A stretch of DNA of 50,317 nucleotides from CAXYVC01 sp964292295 (GTDB lineage Bacteria; Acidobacteriota; Holophagae; Holophagales; Holophagaceae): contig CAXYVC010000010.1 in the NCBI GenBank assembly GCA_964292295.1, forward strand, positions 1 to 50,317, in the 5' to 3' direction. The notes beneath the pieces were generated by a model that saw only the letters and a program-made list of their open reading frames with translations, did no database searches and was not told where the DNA came from. The position numbers were made by a program, and so were the translations under genes. Below are positions 16,839-24,304 of the stretch, in pieces. How positions within the stretch are numbered: the first letter of the stretch is position 1; every line of letters starts with the position of its first letter.

Positions 16839-19070
16839 ATGCGACCCAGAATCCTCCTCGCGGCGGCCTGCCTCGGCGGCGCCCTCCTCGCCCAGGGCAC
16901 CCGCGAGGACTACGCGCGCGCCGCGCGCATGAAGGAGCTCGTGCAGTCCGAGACGTCCCGCATGCAGCTGCGCCCGGTGTGGAGCGAGGACGGGCACTCC
17001 TTCTGGTACCGGAAGGACGAGGCGGAGGGCCGGCGCGGCTGGATCCGCGTGGGGCTGGACGGGCGCAAGCGCCCCGCCTTCGACCACGCGCGCCTGGCGG
17101 CGGCCCTGGCGAAGGCGGGCGGGAAGCCCGTGGATGCGGCCAGGCTGCCCCTGGAGGAGATCCTCTTCGAGGGGAAGGACGGGGATCTGCGCTTCCGAAC
17201 CGAGGCGGGCTGGTTCCTCTTCCACCCCAAGGGCGCCCTGGAGGCCGCGAAGCCTCCCGCGGAGCGTCCCGCGCCGCGCGGGGAGTACGACGACCTGCCC
17301 TCCCGGCGCACGAGCGCACCCGTGCGCAGCCCCGACGGCCTGCGCGTCGCCCAGCTCCAGGCCTCCAACATCGTGGTGCGCGGTGCCTCCGGAGCAGAGC
17401 TCTTCCGCACCACGGACGGGGACAGCGCGCACCCCTACACCGGCGTCCTCGACTGGAGCCCTGACGGCCAAAAGCTCGTGGCCCAGCGCAGCACCGTGGT
17501 GCCCGTGCACCGGGTGAGCTTCGTGGAGTCCTCGCCGAAGGACCAGCGGGAGCCCCGGGTGCACGTGCTGGACTACGCCAAGCCCGGCGATCCGCTCCCC
17601 GTCGTGCGCCCGGTGCTGATCGATCCGGTCCGGAAGCGCGTCTTCCCGGCGGACGAGACCCTCGCCCCCGCGCCCTTCTTCCACTACCAGGACGACCTGG
17701 ACATCCACTGGGCAAAGGACGCCAGCCGCTTCTTCTACGTCTACAACCAGCGGGGCCACCAGGCCCTCAAGGTGATCGCGGTGGACGCCGCCACGGGCGC
17801 CTCCCGCGCCGTGGTGGACGAGCGCAGCGGCACCTTCATCGACTACTCCGGCAAGCAGTTCCTGGACTTCCTGGACGAGACCCACGAGCTGGTGTGGATG
17901 AGCGAGCGCAGCGGATGGAACCACCTCTACCTGGTGGACAGCCGGAGCGGCGCCGTGAAGAACCCCATCACGCAGGGCGCATGGGTCGTGCGCAAGGTGC
18001 TGGATGTGGACGCGAAGGCCCGGCGGGTGCTGCTGCTGGCCGGCGGTGTCGTGCCCGGCCAGGATCCCTACTACCTGCACCTGGTCTCGGTGAAGCTCGA
18101 CGGCTCGGACCTGCGGGTGCTCACCGAGGGCGACGGCACGCACGCGGTCACCCTCAACAGGGCGCGCACCCACTTCGTGGATCTCTGGTCCCGGGTGGAC
18201 CGGGCGCCCGTGGCGGAGCTGCGGCGCGTGTCCGACGGCGCGAAGGTGGCCGAGCTGGAGCGCTGGGACACCGCCGCCCTGGAGAAGGGCGGCTGGAGGG
18301 CGCCGGAACGCTTCACCGCCAAGGGACGGGACGGGAAGACCGACATCCACGGCGTCCTCTACCGCCCCTCCACCTACGACCCGTCGCGGCGCTATCCCGT
18401 CATCGAGTACATCTACGCGGGGCCCCACGGCGCCTTCGTGCCCAAGGCCTTCGGCCAGCGGCCCCTGCACGCGGAGATGGCCGAGCTGGGCTTCATCCTG
18501 GTCTCCATCGACGGCATGGGCACGAGCCACCGCTCCAAGGCCTTCCAGGACGTGTGCTGGAAGAACCTGGGCGACGCGGGCTTCCCCGACCGCATCCTCT
18601 GGATGAAGGCCGCCGCCGCGAAGGACCCGGCCATGGACCTGGAGCGGGTGGGCATCTTCGGCGGCAGCGCCGGGGGGCAGGAAGCCCTGCGCGCCCTGCT
18701 GGCCTTCGGCACCTTCTACAAGGCGGCCGTCTCCGACTGCGGCTGCCACGACAACCGCATGGACAAGGTCTGGTGGAACGAGCAGTGGATGGGCTGGCCC
18801 GTGGGGCCGCACTACGCCGCGCAGAGCAACGTGGTGAACGCGCCGAAGCTCGAGGGCGATCTGCTCCTGCTGGTGGGCGAGATGGACACCAACGTGGACC
18901 CCGCGTCCACCATGCAGGTGGTGGACGCCCTGGTGAAGGCGGACCGGGACTTCGAGATGCTCGTGGTGCCCGGCTCCGACCACGGCACCATGCGCATTCC
19001 CCACGTGGAGCGGCGCCTGAAGGACTTCTTCGTGCGCCACCTCCTGGGCGTCACGCCCCGGTCGAAGTAG
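16839..19070 (+). CDS. Exported S9 peptidase, dipeptidyl peptidase IV-like
   Basis: A 743-residue serine peptidase with a signal peptide (residues 1-~19). The N-terminal ~470 residues form a DPP-IV-type beta-propeller, with SGWNHLYLVD as a recognisable blade motif. The C-terminal alpha/beta-hydrolase carries Ser610 in GIFGGSAGG, Asp683 in GEMDTNVDP and His715 in GSDHG. The nucleophile context GGSAGG differs from the usual GWSYGG of DPP-IV. The family removes Xaa-Pro dipeptides from peptides; specificity here is inferred. ATG 16839 has GGAG upstream and the gene begins 20 bases after hypD, so it belongs to the same run, acting outside the cytoplasm. Confidence 0.88.
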   Translation: MRPRILLAAACLGGALLAQGTREDYARAARMKELVQSETSRMQLRPVWSEDGHSFWYRKDEAEGRRGWIRVGLDGRKRPAFDHARLAAALAKAGGKPVDAARLPLEEILFEGKDGDLRFRTEAGWFLFHPKGALEAAKPPAERPAPRGEYDDLPSRRTSAPVRSPDGLRVAQLQASNIVVRGASGAELFRTTDGDSAHPYTGVLDWSPDGQKLVAQRSTVVPVHRVSFVESSPKDQREPRVHVLDYAKPGDPLPVVRPVLIDPVRKRVFPADETLAPAPFFHYQDDLDIHWAKDASRFFYVYNQRGHQALKVIAVDAATGASRAVVDERSGTFIDYSGKQFLDFLDETHELVWMSERSGWNHLYLVDSRSGAVKNPITQGAWVVRKVLDVDAKARRVLLLAGGVVPGQDPYYLHLVSVKLDGSDLRVLTEGDGTHAVTLNRARTHFVDLWSRVDRAPVAELRRVSDGAKVAELERWDTAALEKGGWRAPERFTAKGRDGKTDIHGVLYRPSTYDPSRRYPVIEYIYAGPHGAFVPKAFGQRPLHAEMAELGFILVSIDGMGTSHRSKAFQDVCWKNLGDAGFPDRILWMKAAAAKDPAMDLERVGIFGGSAGGQEALRALLAFGTFYKAAVSDCGCHDNRMDKVWWNEQWMGWPVGPHYAAQSNVVNAPKLEGDLLLLVGEMDTNVDPASTMQVVDALVKADRDFEMLVVPGSDHGTMRIPHVERRLKDFFVRHLLGVTPRSK

Positions 19071-19104
19071 CGGAGGCGCCACGGAAGCCCGGATTCCCGC
19101 CCTC

Positions 19105-20790
19105 GTGCTGCTCCTGGCCGCCGGCCTGTCCGCGGAGCCGCCCCGGGTGGCGTCCCCTTCGGAAGCCCTCCTGGCGCGGGTCGAAGCGAAGCACCGGGAG
19201 GCGGTGCGCGCCTTCTACCGCAAGAGCGTCGACATCCAGGGCGTGCCGGTGCTCGCATCGGCCGCCGTGGAGGATGCGGCCCTCCTGCGGGCCCACGAGC
19301 TGGTGAGCCGCGTGCTGGAGGGACGGCCCGACGTGCTGAAGGCCATGGCGGACTTCGGCACGCGCCTGCTCATCATCGGAAAGGACGAGGTCTACACCGA
19401 GCTCCCCGAATACCGCGACACGCCGGACCCCGCCTTCTGGAACGAGCGCGTGCGCGGCACCGGAGGCGACGACGTGACGAGCTTCGGGGAGGAGAACCTC
19501 CTGGGTCTTCCCGGCGACCGCTACGACGACATGAGCGTGGCCGTGCACGAGTTCGCCCACACCATCGACGCCATCCTCACCCGCATGGACCCGGGCTGGC
19601 AGCGGGAGCTGCAGGCCCTCCACGCACGCGCCCGCAGGAACCGCCTCTTCGAGGGCAGCTACGCCGCCACCAACGCCGCGGAGCACTGGGCGGAGGCGGT
19701 CACGATGTACTTCGACTGCGAGCGCCCCAACAACTGGAACCACGGCCCCGTGGCCACCCGGGAGGCCCTGGCCCGCTACGCCCCCGAGACCTACGCCTTC
19801 GTGAAGCGCACGCTGCGCCTCCAGCCCTCCGTCACGGCCCCGCCGGCGGCCCTCAGGGCCGACCCGGCCTACGCGAAGTACACCTGCGCCCGGGAGTTCC
19901 CCGTGCTGGGCACCGCGCGCGCCAGCGACGCCGCCCTGCTCAGGGCCAACGACACGATCCGCAGGCTCTTCGCCTACCGGCACGACCTGCTCAAGGGCCT
20001 CCTCGCGGAAGGCTACCGCCTGGTGGTGCTCGGCCCCGGCGAAGCCCTGCACGCGCTGCCGGAGTACCGGGGCACGGCCCGGGAGGCGGGCGCGGACGAC
20101 CTGCGCTACGTGGACGACGATCCGGTCCGGAAGCTGCTGGTGGTGCCCGAGGAGAACGTCCTCGGGCAGCCGGGCGACCCCTTCGCGGGGGAGTGCGCCA
20201 CGATCAGCGCCTTCGCCCGGGCCATGCTCGTGCTCGCCCGGCGCCCGGTGGACCCCGCCTTCGAGCGCCGGACGGAGCGCCAGCAGAACGAACTGGGCGT
20301 GCGACGGATGGACCTGCGCTTCGCGCGGGAGCTGCAGGCCGCCTTCGCCCGTGCCTCCCGACGCGGCCTGTGGAAGGGCACGCCGGCGGACCGGGACCAC
20401 GCGGCCTACTGGGTCTCCGGCGTGACCGCCTACTTCGACGCGGGCGGGGACGGGCACTGCCCCCTGGGCGCGGAGCGCCCCGTCACCACCCGGGCGGCCC
20501 TGAAGGCCCACGATCCCGCCCTCTACCGCCTGGTGGACGCGCCCGGCGCCCCCCCGGGCGGCGCGGGGGGCCCCGGCCCCCCCCCCGGTGGGGGGGGCGG
20601 GACGCCAGCCGGGCTCAGTCCAGCTCGCGCACGAAGAGGGCGCAGCCCTCCTCCTCGCCGGCGGGCTGGAAGCCCACGCGGCGGAGGTAGGCCCCGTGGG
20701 CGCGGTCGCAGGCCCGGGCCTGCAGGCGCCGGAAGCCCAGGTCCCGGAAGAGCGCCAGCCGCTCCCCGAAGAGATACGCGCCCGGCTTGA
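19105..20790 (+). CDS. Exported HExxH metallopeptidase with a degenerate second copy
   Basis: A putative zinc peptidase with two homologous halves. The first has VHEFAHTID (His148/His152 counted from GTG 19105) and NAAEHWAEAVTMYF, giving HExxH plus a third Glu ligand. The second half repeats the layout (LRANDTIRRLFAYRHDLLKG, ENVLGQPGD, YWVSGVTAYFD) but has TISAFARAM in place of HExxH and lacks the Glu, so it is probably inactive. GTG 19105 truncates the signal peptide; translation from ACG 19081, four bases after GGAGG, would give a complete one. The last ~80 residues read through C/G runs into low-complexity Gly/Pro/Arg sequence over a convergent gene, so the true end is probably near 20545-20690. 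Confidence 0.65.
   Translation: MLLLAAGLSAEPPRVASPSEALLARVEAKHREAVRAFYRKSVDIQGVPVLASAAVEDAALLRAHELVSRVLEGRPDVLKAMADFGTRLLIIGKDEVYTELPEYRDTPDPAFWNERVRGTGGDDVTSFGEENLLGLPGDRYDDMSVAVHEFAHTIDAILTRMDPGWQRELQALHARARRNRLFEGSYAATNAAEHWAEAVTMYFDCERPNNWNHGPVATREALARYAPETYAFVKRTLRLQPSVTAPPAALRADPAYAKYTCAREFPVLGTARASDAALLRANDTIRRLFAYRHDLLKGLLAEGYRLVVLGPGEALHALPEYRGTAREAGADDLRYVDDDPVRKLLVVPEENVLGQPGDPFAGECATISAFARAMLVLARRPVDPAFERRTERQQNELGVRRMDLRFARELQAAFARASRRGLWKGTPADRDHAAYWVSGVTAYFDAGGDGHCPLGAERPVTTRAALKAHDPALYRLVDAPGAPPGGAGGPGPPPGGGGGTPAGLSPARARRGRSPPPRRRAGSPRGGGRPRGRGRRPGPAGAGSPGPGRAPAAPRRDTRPA
20549..20597. repeat. C/G homopolymer tracts forming a hairpin
   Basis: Runs of 7 C (20549-20555), 6 G (20565-20570), 10 C (20577-20586) and 8 G (20590-20597) cluster where the peptidase domain ends. 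The last two can pair as an 8-bp C/G stem around GGT. No T-run follows, so it is not a standard terminator for either convergent gene. Such tracts are prone to slippage and to sequencing error, and a one-base change would move the upstream gene into the frame that stops at 20688-20690. Confidence 0.7.
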
Positions 20791-21253
20791 AGTCCCGGTA
20801 GGCGGGCACCACGAAGTCCAGGTCCACCTCCAGGGTGCCGTCCCCGACCGGCGTGCCAACGAAGACGCAGGCAGGCACGAGGTCCCGCAGGACGTAGAAG
20901 GCCACCCGGCCCTCGTCCATCCGGAAGTCGAAGCGGGGAAAGATGCGGCGGATCTCCTCCCGGTGCGCCTCGAAGAAGCAGCCCAGGTACTCGGAGTCCG
21001 AGGGGACGCGCACGAGCTGGAAGCGCTCCTTCACGGAGTACATGCGGACCAGGTAGTAGATGTCCGCCAGGGCGATGAAGCCGTTGAGCACCCCCACGGG
21101 GTAGGCGTGGATGAGGAAGCCGTAGGTGGAGAAGGCGGCAGCTCCCACGAGGTTGTACCAGCGCAGCCTCACGATGGAGCTCATGGTGAGGGAGACGGCC
21201 ACGATCACGGAGGCGGCGTAGCCGAACCATTCGAGGGCGGTGAGATGGGGCAT
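20615..21253 (-). CDS. Membrane protein with GNAT-like C-terminal domain
   Basis: A 212-residue protein. Residues ~5-75 hold about three membrane helices (EWFGYAASVIVAVSLTMSS, YNLVGAAAFSTYGFLIHAY, VGVLNGFIALADIYYLVRM), like small YgjV-type membrane proteins. The rest is soluble and patterned like an acetyltransferase: YLGCFFEAHREEIRRIF, a beta hairpin, then LFRDLGFRRLQARA and AYLRRVGFQPA as in GNAT C-terminal strands. The acetyl-CoA loop is not clear, so activity is uncertain. ATG 21253 has AAGGAG six bases upstream. The 3' end lies opposite the read-through tail of the metallopeptidase. Confidence 0.65.
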   Translation of the reverse strand: MPHLTALEWFGYAASVIVAVSLTMSSIVRLRWYNLVGAAAFSTYGFLIHAYPVGVLNGFIALADIYYLVRMYSVKERFQLVRVPSDSEYLGCFFEAHREEIRRIFPRFDFRMDEGRVAFYVLRDLVPACVFVGTPVGDGTLEVDLDFVVPAYRDFKPGAYLFGERLALFRDLGFRRLQARACDRAHGAYLRRVGFQPAGEEEGCALFVRELD

Positions 21254-21333
21254 GGGGCTCCTTCCGTGCGGGGTCCGTACTCGCGAAGGAGCCCGGCACG
21301 AAGCCGGGCTCCCTGGCGGATGCGATCTTACGC

Positions 21334-22689
21334 CTACTTGTAGGAGGCGTGGAAGGCGGCAAAGCGCGCCACGACCTCCTTCATCTTGTCGGTGGGGGGC
21401 AGGATCGTGGTGCGGAAGTGGGCCGTGCCGGGCACCTGCCCGAAGCCGGTGCCGGGCACCACGCAGATGCCCGTGGCCTCCAGGAGGGCCATGCAGTATT
21501 CGTTGTCCGTGCGGCCCTCGGGCAGCTTGATCTGGGGGAAGGCATACATGGCGCCGGCCACCACGTTGCACTGCACGCCGGGCACCTGGTTGAGCCCCTC
21601 GGCCAGGATCACGGCACGCTTCTTCATCTCGTTCAGGACGCCGTCCCGCTCCTTCACGTAGAGGTCGAAGCTGGGCTCGCCGGCCTTGGGCGGGCGCACC
21701 ATGCAGTAGGTGGCCACCTGGCCCGTGAGGTTGGAGCAGAGGCTCACGCTCTGCAGCTTGGTGATCTGGGCCACCACGTCCTCGGGGATATTGCGGATCT
21801 CCATGTAGCCGCCGCGCTGGCCGCACTCGCCCAGGAAGCCCTTGGAGCAGCTGTGGAAGCTGAAGAGGCTCACGTCCTTCTCGCCCTTCTCCACCATGAC
21901 CTTGGCGAAGGAGACGAAGCGGTCGGTGGGCAGGTAGATGTTCTCCTGGTAGACCTCGTCCGCCAGGATCGCGAGGCCGTGCTCCTTGGCGAAGTCGATG
22001 ACCATGGCGATGTTGTCGCGGTCCAGCACGCTGCCCGTGGGGTTGCCGGGGTTCAGCACGCAGATGGCCTTCACCGTCACCCCGAAGCGCCTGGCCTCCT
22101 GGAGGCTCTCCTCCAGCATGGCCTTGCTGAGCTTCCAGTTGTGGGCCTCGTCCAGGTAGTAGCCCACCTGCTTGCCCTCGTAGAGGGTGATGGTGGCGCT
22201 GTACAGCGGGTACTGGGGGATGGGGATCATGATCCCGTCGTTGGGGCCGCTGATGAGGATGCGCAGGGCCGTCTGCACCCCCTTGCTGGCGCCGTCGGTC
22301 AGGTAGACGGCCTCGGGATCGGCCTCGATGCCGTCCCGCTCCCGGATGAACTGGGCCACGGCCTCGCGGATGAAGCGGACGCCCTTGCTCTCGGAATAGG
22401 CGCCCACGCCGTGCTTGGTGCCCTTCAGGATGGCCTTGGCGGTGGCCAGCACGTCGCTGGGGAAGAGCTGGGGCGCCTGGTCGATCAGGGCGGGGTACTG
22501 GCAGAGGGCCAGCACCTGGCGGCCGTAGGTGAGGGGCTTCTGGTCCAGGGCCTGGGGGTTGCCGATGTTGCAGTAGATGATCTCGCGCCCCTCGCGCTCG
22601 AGCTCCTGGGCCCGGGCCACGATGGCGCCGCGCACGGCGTATTCGGTTTCCAGAACGGCTTTGCCGAGGTCCTTGAGCTGGATGGTCAT
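21334..22689 (-). CDS. Alanine aminotransferase, eukaryotic-like
   Basis: A 451-residue PLP enzyme of aminotransferase fold I, matching alanine transaminase more than aspartate transaminase: YCNIGNPQALDQKPLTYGRQV near the N-terminus (given in part as IGNPQALDQKPL), YLTDGASKGVQ, PIPQYPLYSA, the NPGNPTGSVL loop and the PLP lysine in SFHSCSKGFLGECGQRGGY. It interconverts alanine plus 2-oxoglutarate with pyruvate plus glutamate. ATG 22689 has GGAG six bases upstream. It could feed nitrogen and carbon from peptide breakdown encoded nearby, but it is on the opposite strand and separately transcribed. Confidence 0.9.
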   Translation of the reverse strand: MTIQLKDLGKAVLETEYAVRGAIVARAQELEREGREIIYCNIGNPQALDQKPLTYGRQVLALCQYPALIDQAPQLFPSDVLATAKAILKGTKHGVGAYSESKGVRFIREAVAQFIRERDGIEADPEAVYLTDGASKGVQTALRILISGPNDGIMIPIPQYPLYSATITLYEGKQVGYYLDEAHNWKLSKAMLEESLQEARRFGVTVKAICVLNPGNPTGSVLDRDNIAMVIDFAKEHGLAILADEVYQENIYLPTDRFVSFAKVMVEKGEKDVSLFSFHSCSKGFLGECGQRGGYMEIRNIPEDVVAQITKLQSVSLCSNLTGQVATYCMVRPPKAGEPSFDLYVKERDGVLNEMKKRAVILAEGLNQVPGVQCNVVAGAMYAFPQIKLPEGRTDNEYCMALLEATGICVVPGTGFGQVPGTAHFRTTILPPTDKMKEVVARFAAFHASYK

Positions 22690-22809
22690 GGAAGGCTCCG
22701 GGAAGGGGACGGCGCAGGCGCAAGGGAACCGCCCCGCGACGTGAGGCCAGTGTGGAAGCTCAAGAGCCCGCCCTTCAAGCAAAAGGGGGGCGAACCCCAT
22801 CACATCCCG

Positions 22810-23391
22810 TCAGTCCCGGGGACCGCTGTCCCAGCAGACGGTGGCCCAGTCGTGCATGTGCCCCGGGGGGATCACGGGGGGAATGTGCGTGCCCCTGGGA
22901 ATCCAGGGACGGTACACCTCCACGCACAGCTCGCTGCAGTAGTAGCGGTCCCGCGCGTTGAGCCCCGCCAGCCCCGTGAAGTCGTAGGTCCTCCCCACCA
23001 GGGAGCGGGCCGAGCGCACCGCCTCCGCCCCCCGCTCCGGGCTGGACCAGCGTGGCCTCAGGAGCCACACCCGGTGGCTCGCCCGGGCGAAGTCCGCCAG
23101 GGGCGTGGTGTGGACGCCGCCGCGGCCGTCCGCCTCCACCACCTGGTCCCGCTCAAGGTCCAGGATGGCCGCGTGGCTGAAGGGGCTGTGGGTGAGGGCC
23201 GAGATGGCGTCGTCCGTGCCGTGGTAGCCGCGGCGCACCAGCCAGTCCCCCGGACGCCCGAGGCGCCGGAGGGCTTCCACCATGGCCCCGCTGGGAGCCT
23301 GCCGCTGGGTTTCTTCGGGCGGGCGCACCACCAGAGGACGGGCACAGCCGAGGGCGATCAAGGGCAGCAGGAGGGCTGTGGCGCGTCGCAT
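22810..23391 (-). CDS. NlpC/P60-like (YiiX/YebB-type) cysteine hydrolase lipoprotein
   Basis: A 193-residue lipoprotein with lipobox ALGC (Cys16). The fold appears to be the circularly permuted papain-like YiiX type: GDWLVRRGYHGTDDAI, the catalytic His in SPFSHAAIL followed by acidic VVEADG, and the catalytic Cys in YYCSELC near residue 150. Such proteins hydrolyse amide or thioester bonds in peptidoglycan or lipids; the substrate is unknown. It stands alone, divergent from the SDR gene by 85 bases. Confidence 0.75.
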   Translation of the reverse strand: MRRATALLLPLIALGCARPLVVRPPEETQRQAPSGAMVEALRRLGRPGDWLVRRGYHGTDDAISALTHSPFSHAAILDLERDQVVEADGRGGVHTTPLADFARASHRVWLLRPRWSSPERGAEAVRSARSLVGRTYDFTGLAGLNARDRYYCSELCVEVYRPWIPRGTHIPPVIPPGHMHDWATVCWDSGPRD

Positions 23392-23476
23392 GGGTGGTCC
23401 AGATCACAGACTGGCGGCCCCATCCCTCTCCAGTCAACGCCGGTGAGAAGATGACACTCGCCTTCCAGGAGACCCC

Positions 23477-24250
23477 ATGCGCCCCGAGCATCCCATCGTC
23501 CTCATCACGGGTGCCTCTGCCGGCTTCGGCGAGGCCACGGCCCGCCTGCTGGCGGAGCGCGGCTGCCACCTGATCCTGGGCGCCCGGCGCCTGGGGCGGG
23601 GTGAGGCCCTGGCACGGGAGCTGGCGGAGAAGCACGGCGTGAGGACCTTCGCGGGCCGCGTGGACACGCGGGACACGGCGAGCGTGGAGGCCTTCGTGAA
23701 GGCCGGCGCCGGGGCCCTCGGGGGCCTGCACGTGGTCGTCGCCAACGCCGGCCTGGCCTCGGGCCTGCACAAGATCTGGGAGATCCCAGACGCCGACATG
23801 GAGGCCATGCTGCGCACCAACGTGGAGGGCGTGGTGAAGACCATCCGCGCCGCACTGCCCTTCGTGCGGCAGAGCGGCTGGGGCCACGTCTTCTTCCTGG
23901 GGAGCACCGCCGGCCACCAGGCCTACGAGGGCGGCGGGGTGTACAGCGCCAGCAAGCACGGCATCAAGGCGCTCGCCCACACCCTGCGCCTGGAGCTCTG
24001 CGGCGAGCCCATCCGCGTCACCAGCATCGATCCCGGCATGGCGGAGACGGAGTTCGCCCTGGTCCGGCTGGGGGATCCGGTCAAGGCCAAGGCCCTGTAC
24101 GCGGGCCTGGAGCCCCTCACGGGGCGGGACGTGGCCGAGTGCATCCGCTGGTGCCTGGAGCTGCCCGAGCACGTGAACATCGACGACATGATCGTGAAGT
24201 GCCGCGACCAAGCCTCCCACACCATGGCCAAGGCCCACCGCCGGAGCTAG
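23477..24250 (+). CDS. Short-chain dehydrogenase/reductase, YdfG-like
   Basis: A 257-residue classical SDR. Cofactor motif TGASAGFGEA (~11-20) is the TGxxxGxG form, with an Arg-rich stretch (ARR at ~38-40) suggesting NADP(H). NAG motif VANAGLA (~90), catalytic Ser in FLGSTAGHQAYEG and YSASK (~155). The TSIDPGMAETEF loop and overall length resemble the 3-hydroxy acid/serine dehydrogenase YdfG. ATG 23477 has AGGAG six bases upstream. The substrate is inferred only from family resemblance. Confidence 0.88.
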   Translation: MRPEHPIVLITGASAGFGEATARLLAERGCHLILGARRLGRGEALARELAEKHGVRTFAGRVDTRDTASVEAFVKAGAGALGGLHVVVANAGLASGLHKIWEIPDADMEAMLRTNVEGVVKTIRAALPFVRQSGWGHVFFLGSTAGHQAYEGGGVYSASKHGIKALAHTLRLELCGEPIRVTSIDPGMAETEFALVRLGDPVKAKALYAGLEPLTGRDVAECIRWCLELPEHVNIDDMIVKCRDQASHTMAKAHRRS

Positions 24251-24304
24251 GATTCCCTGGAAGCCCCTTCCCCACCAACCGATCTCCGCACCCCTCGAGG
24301 TCCC

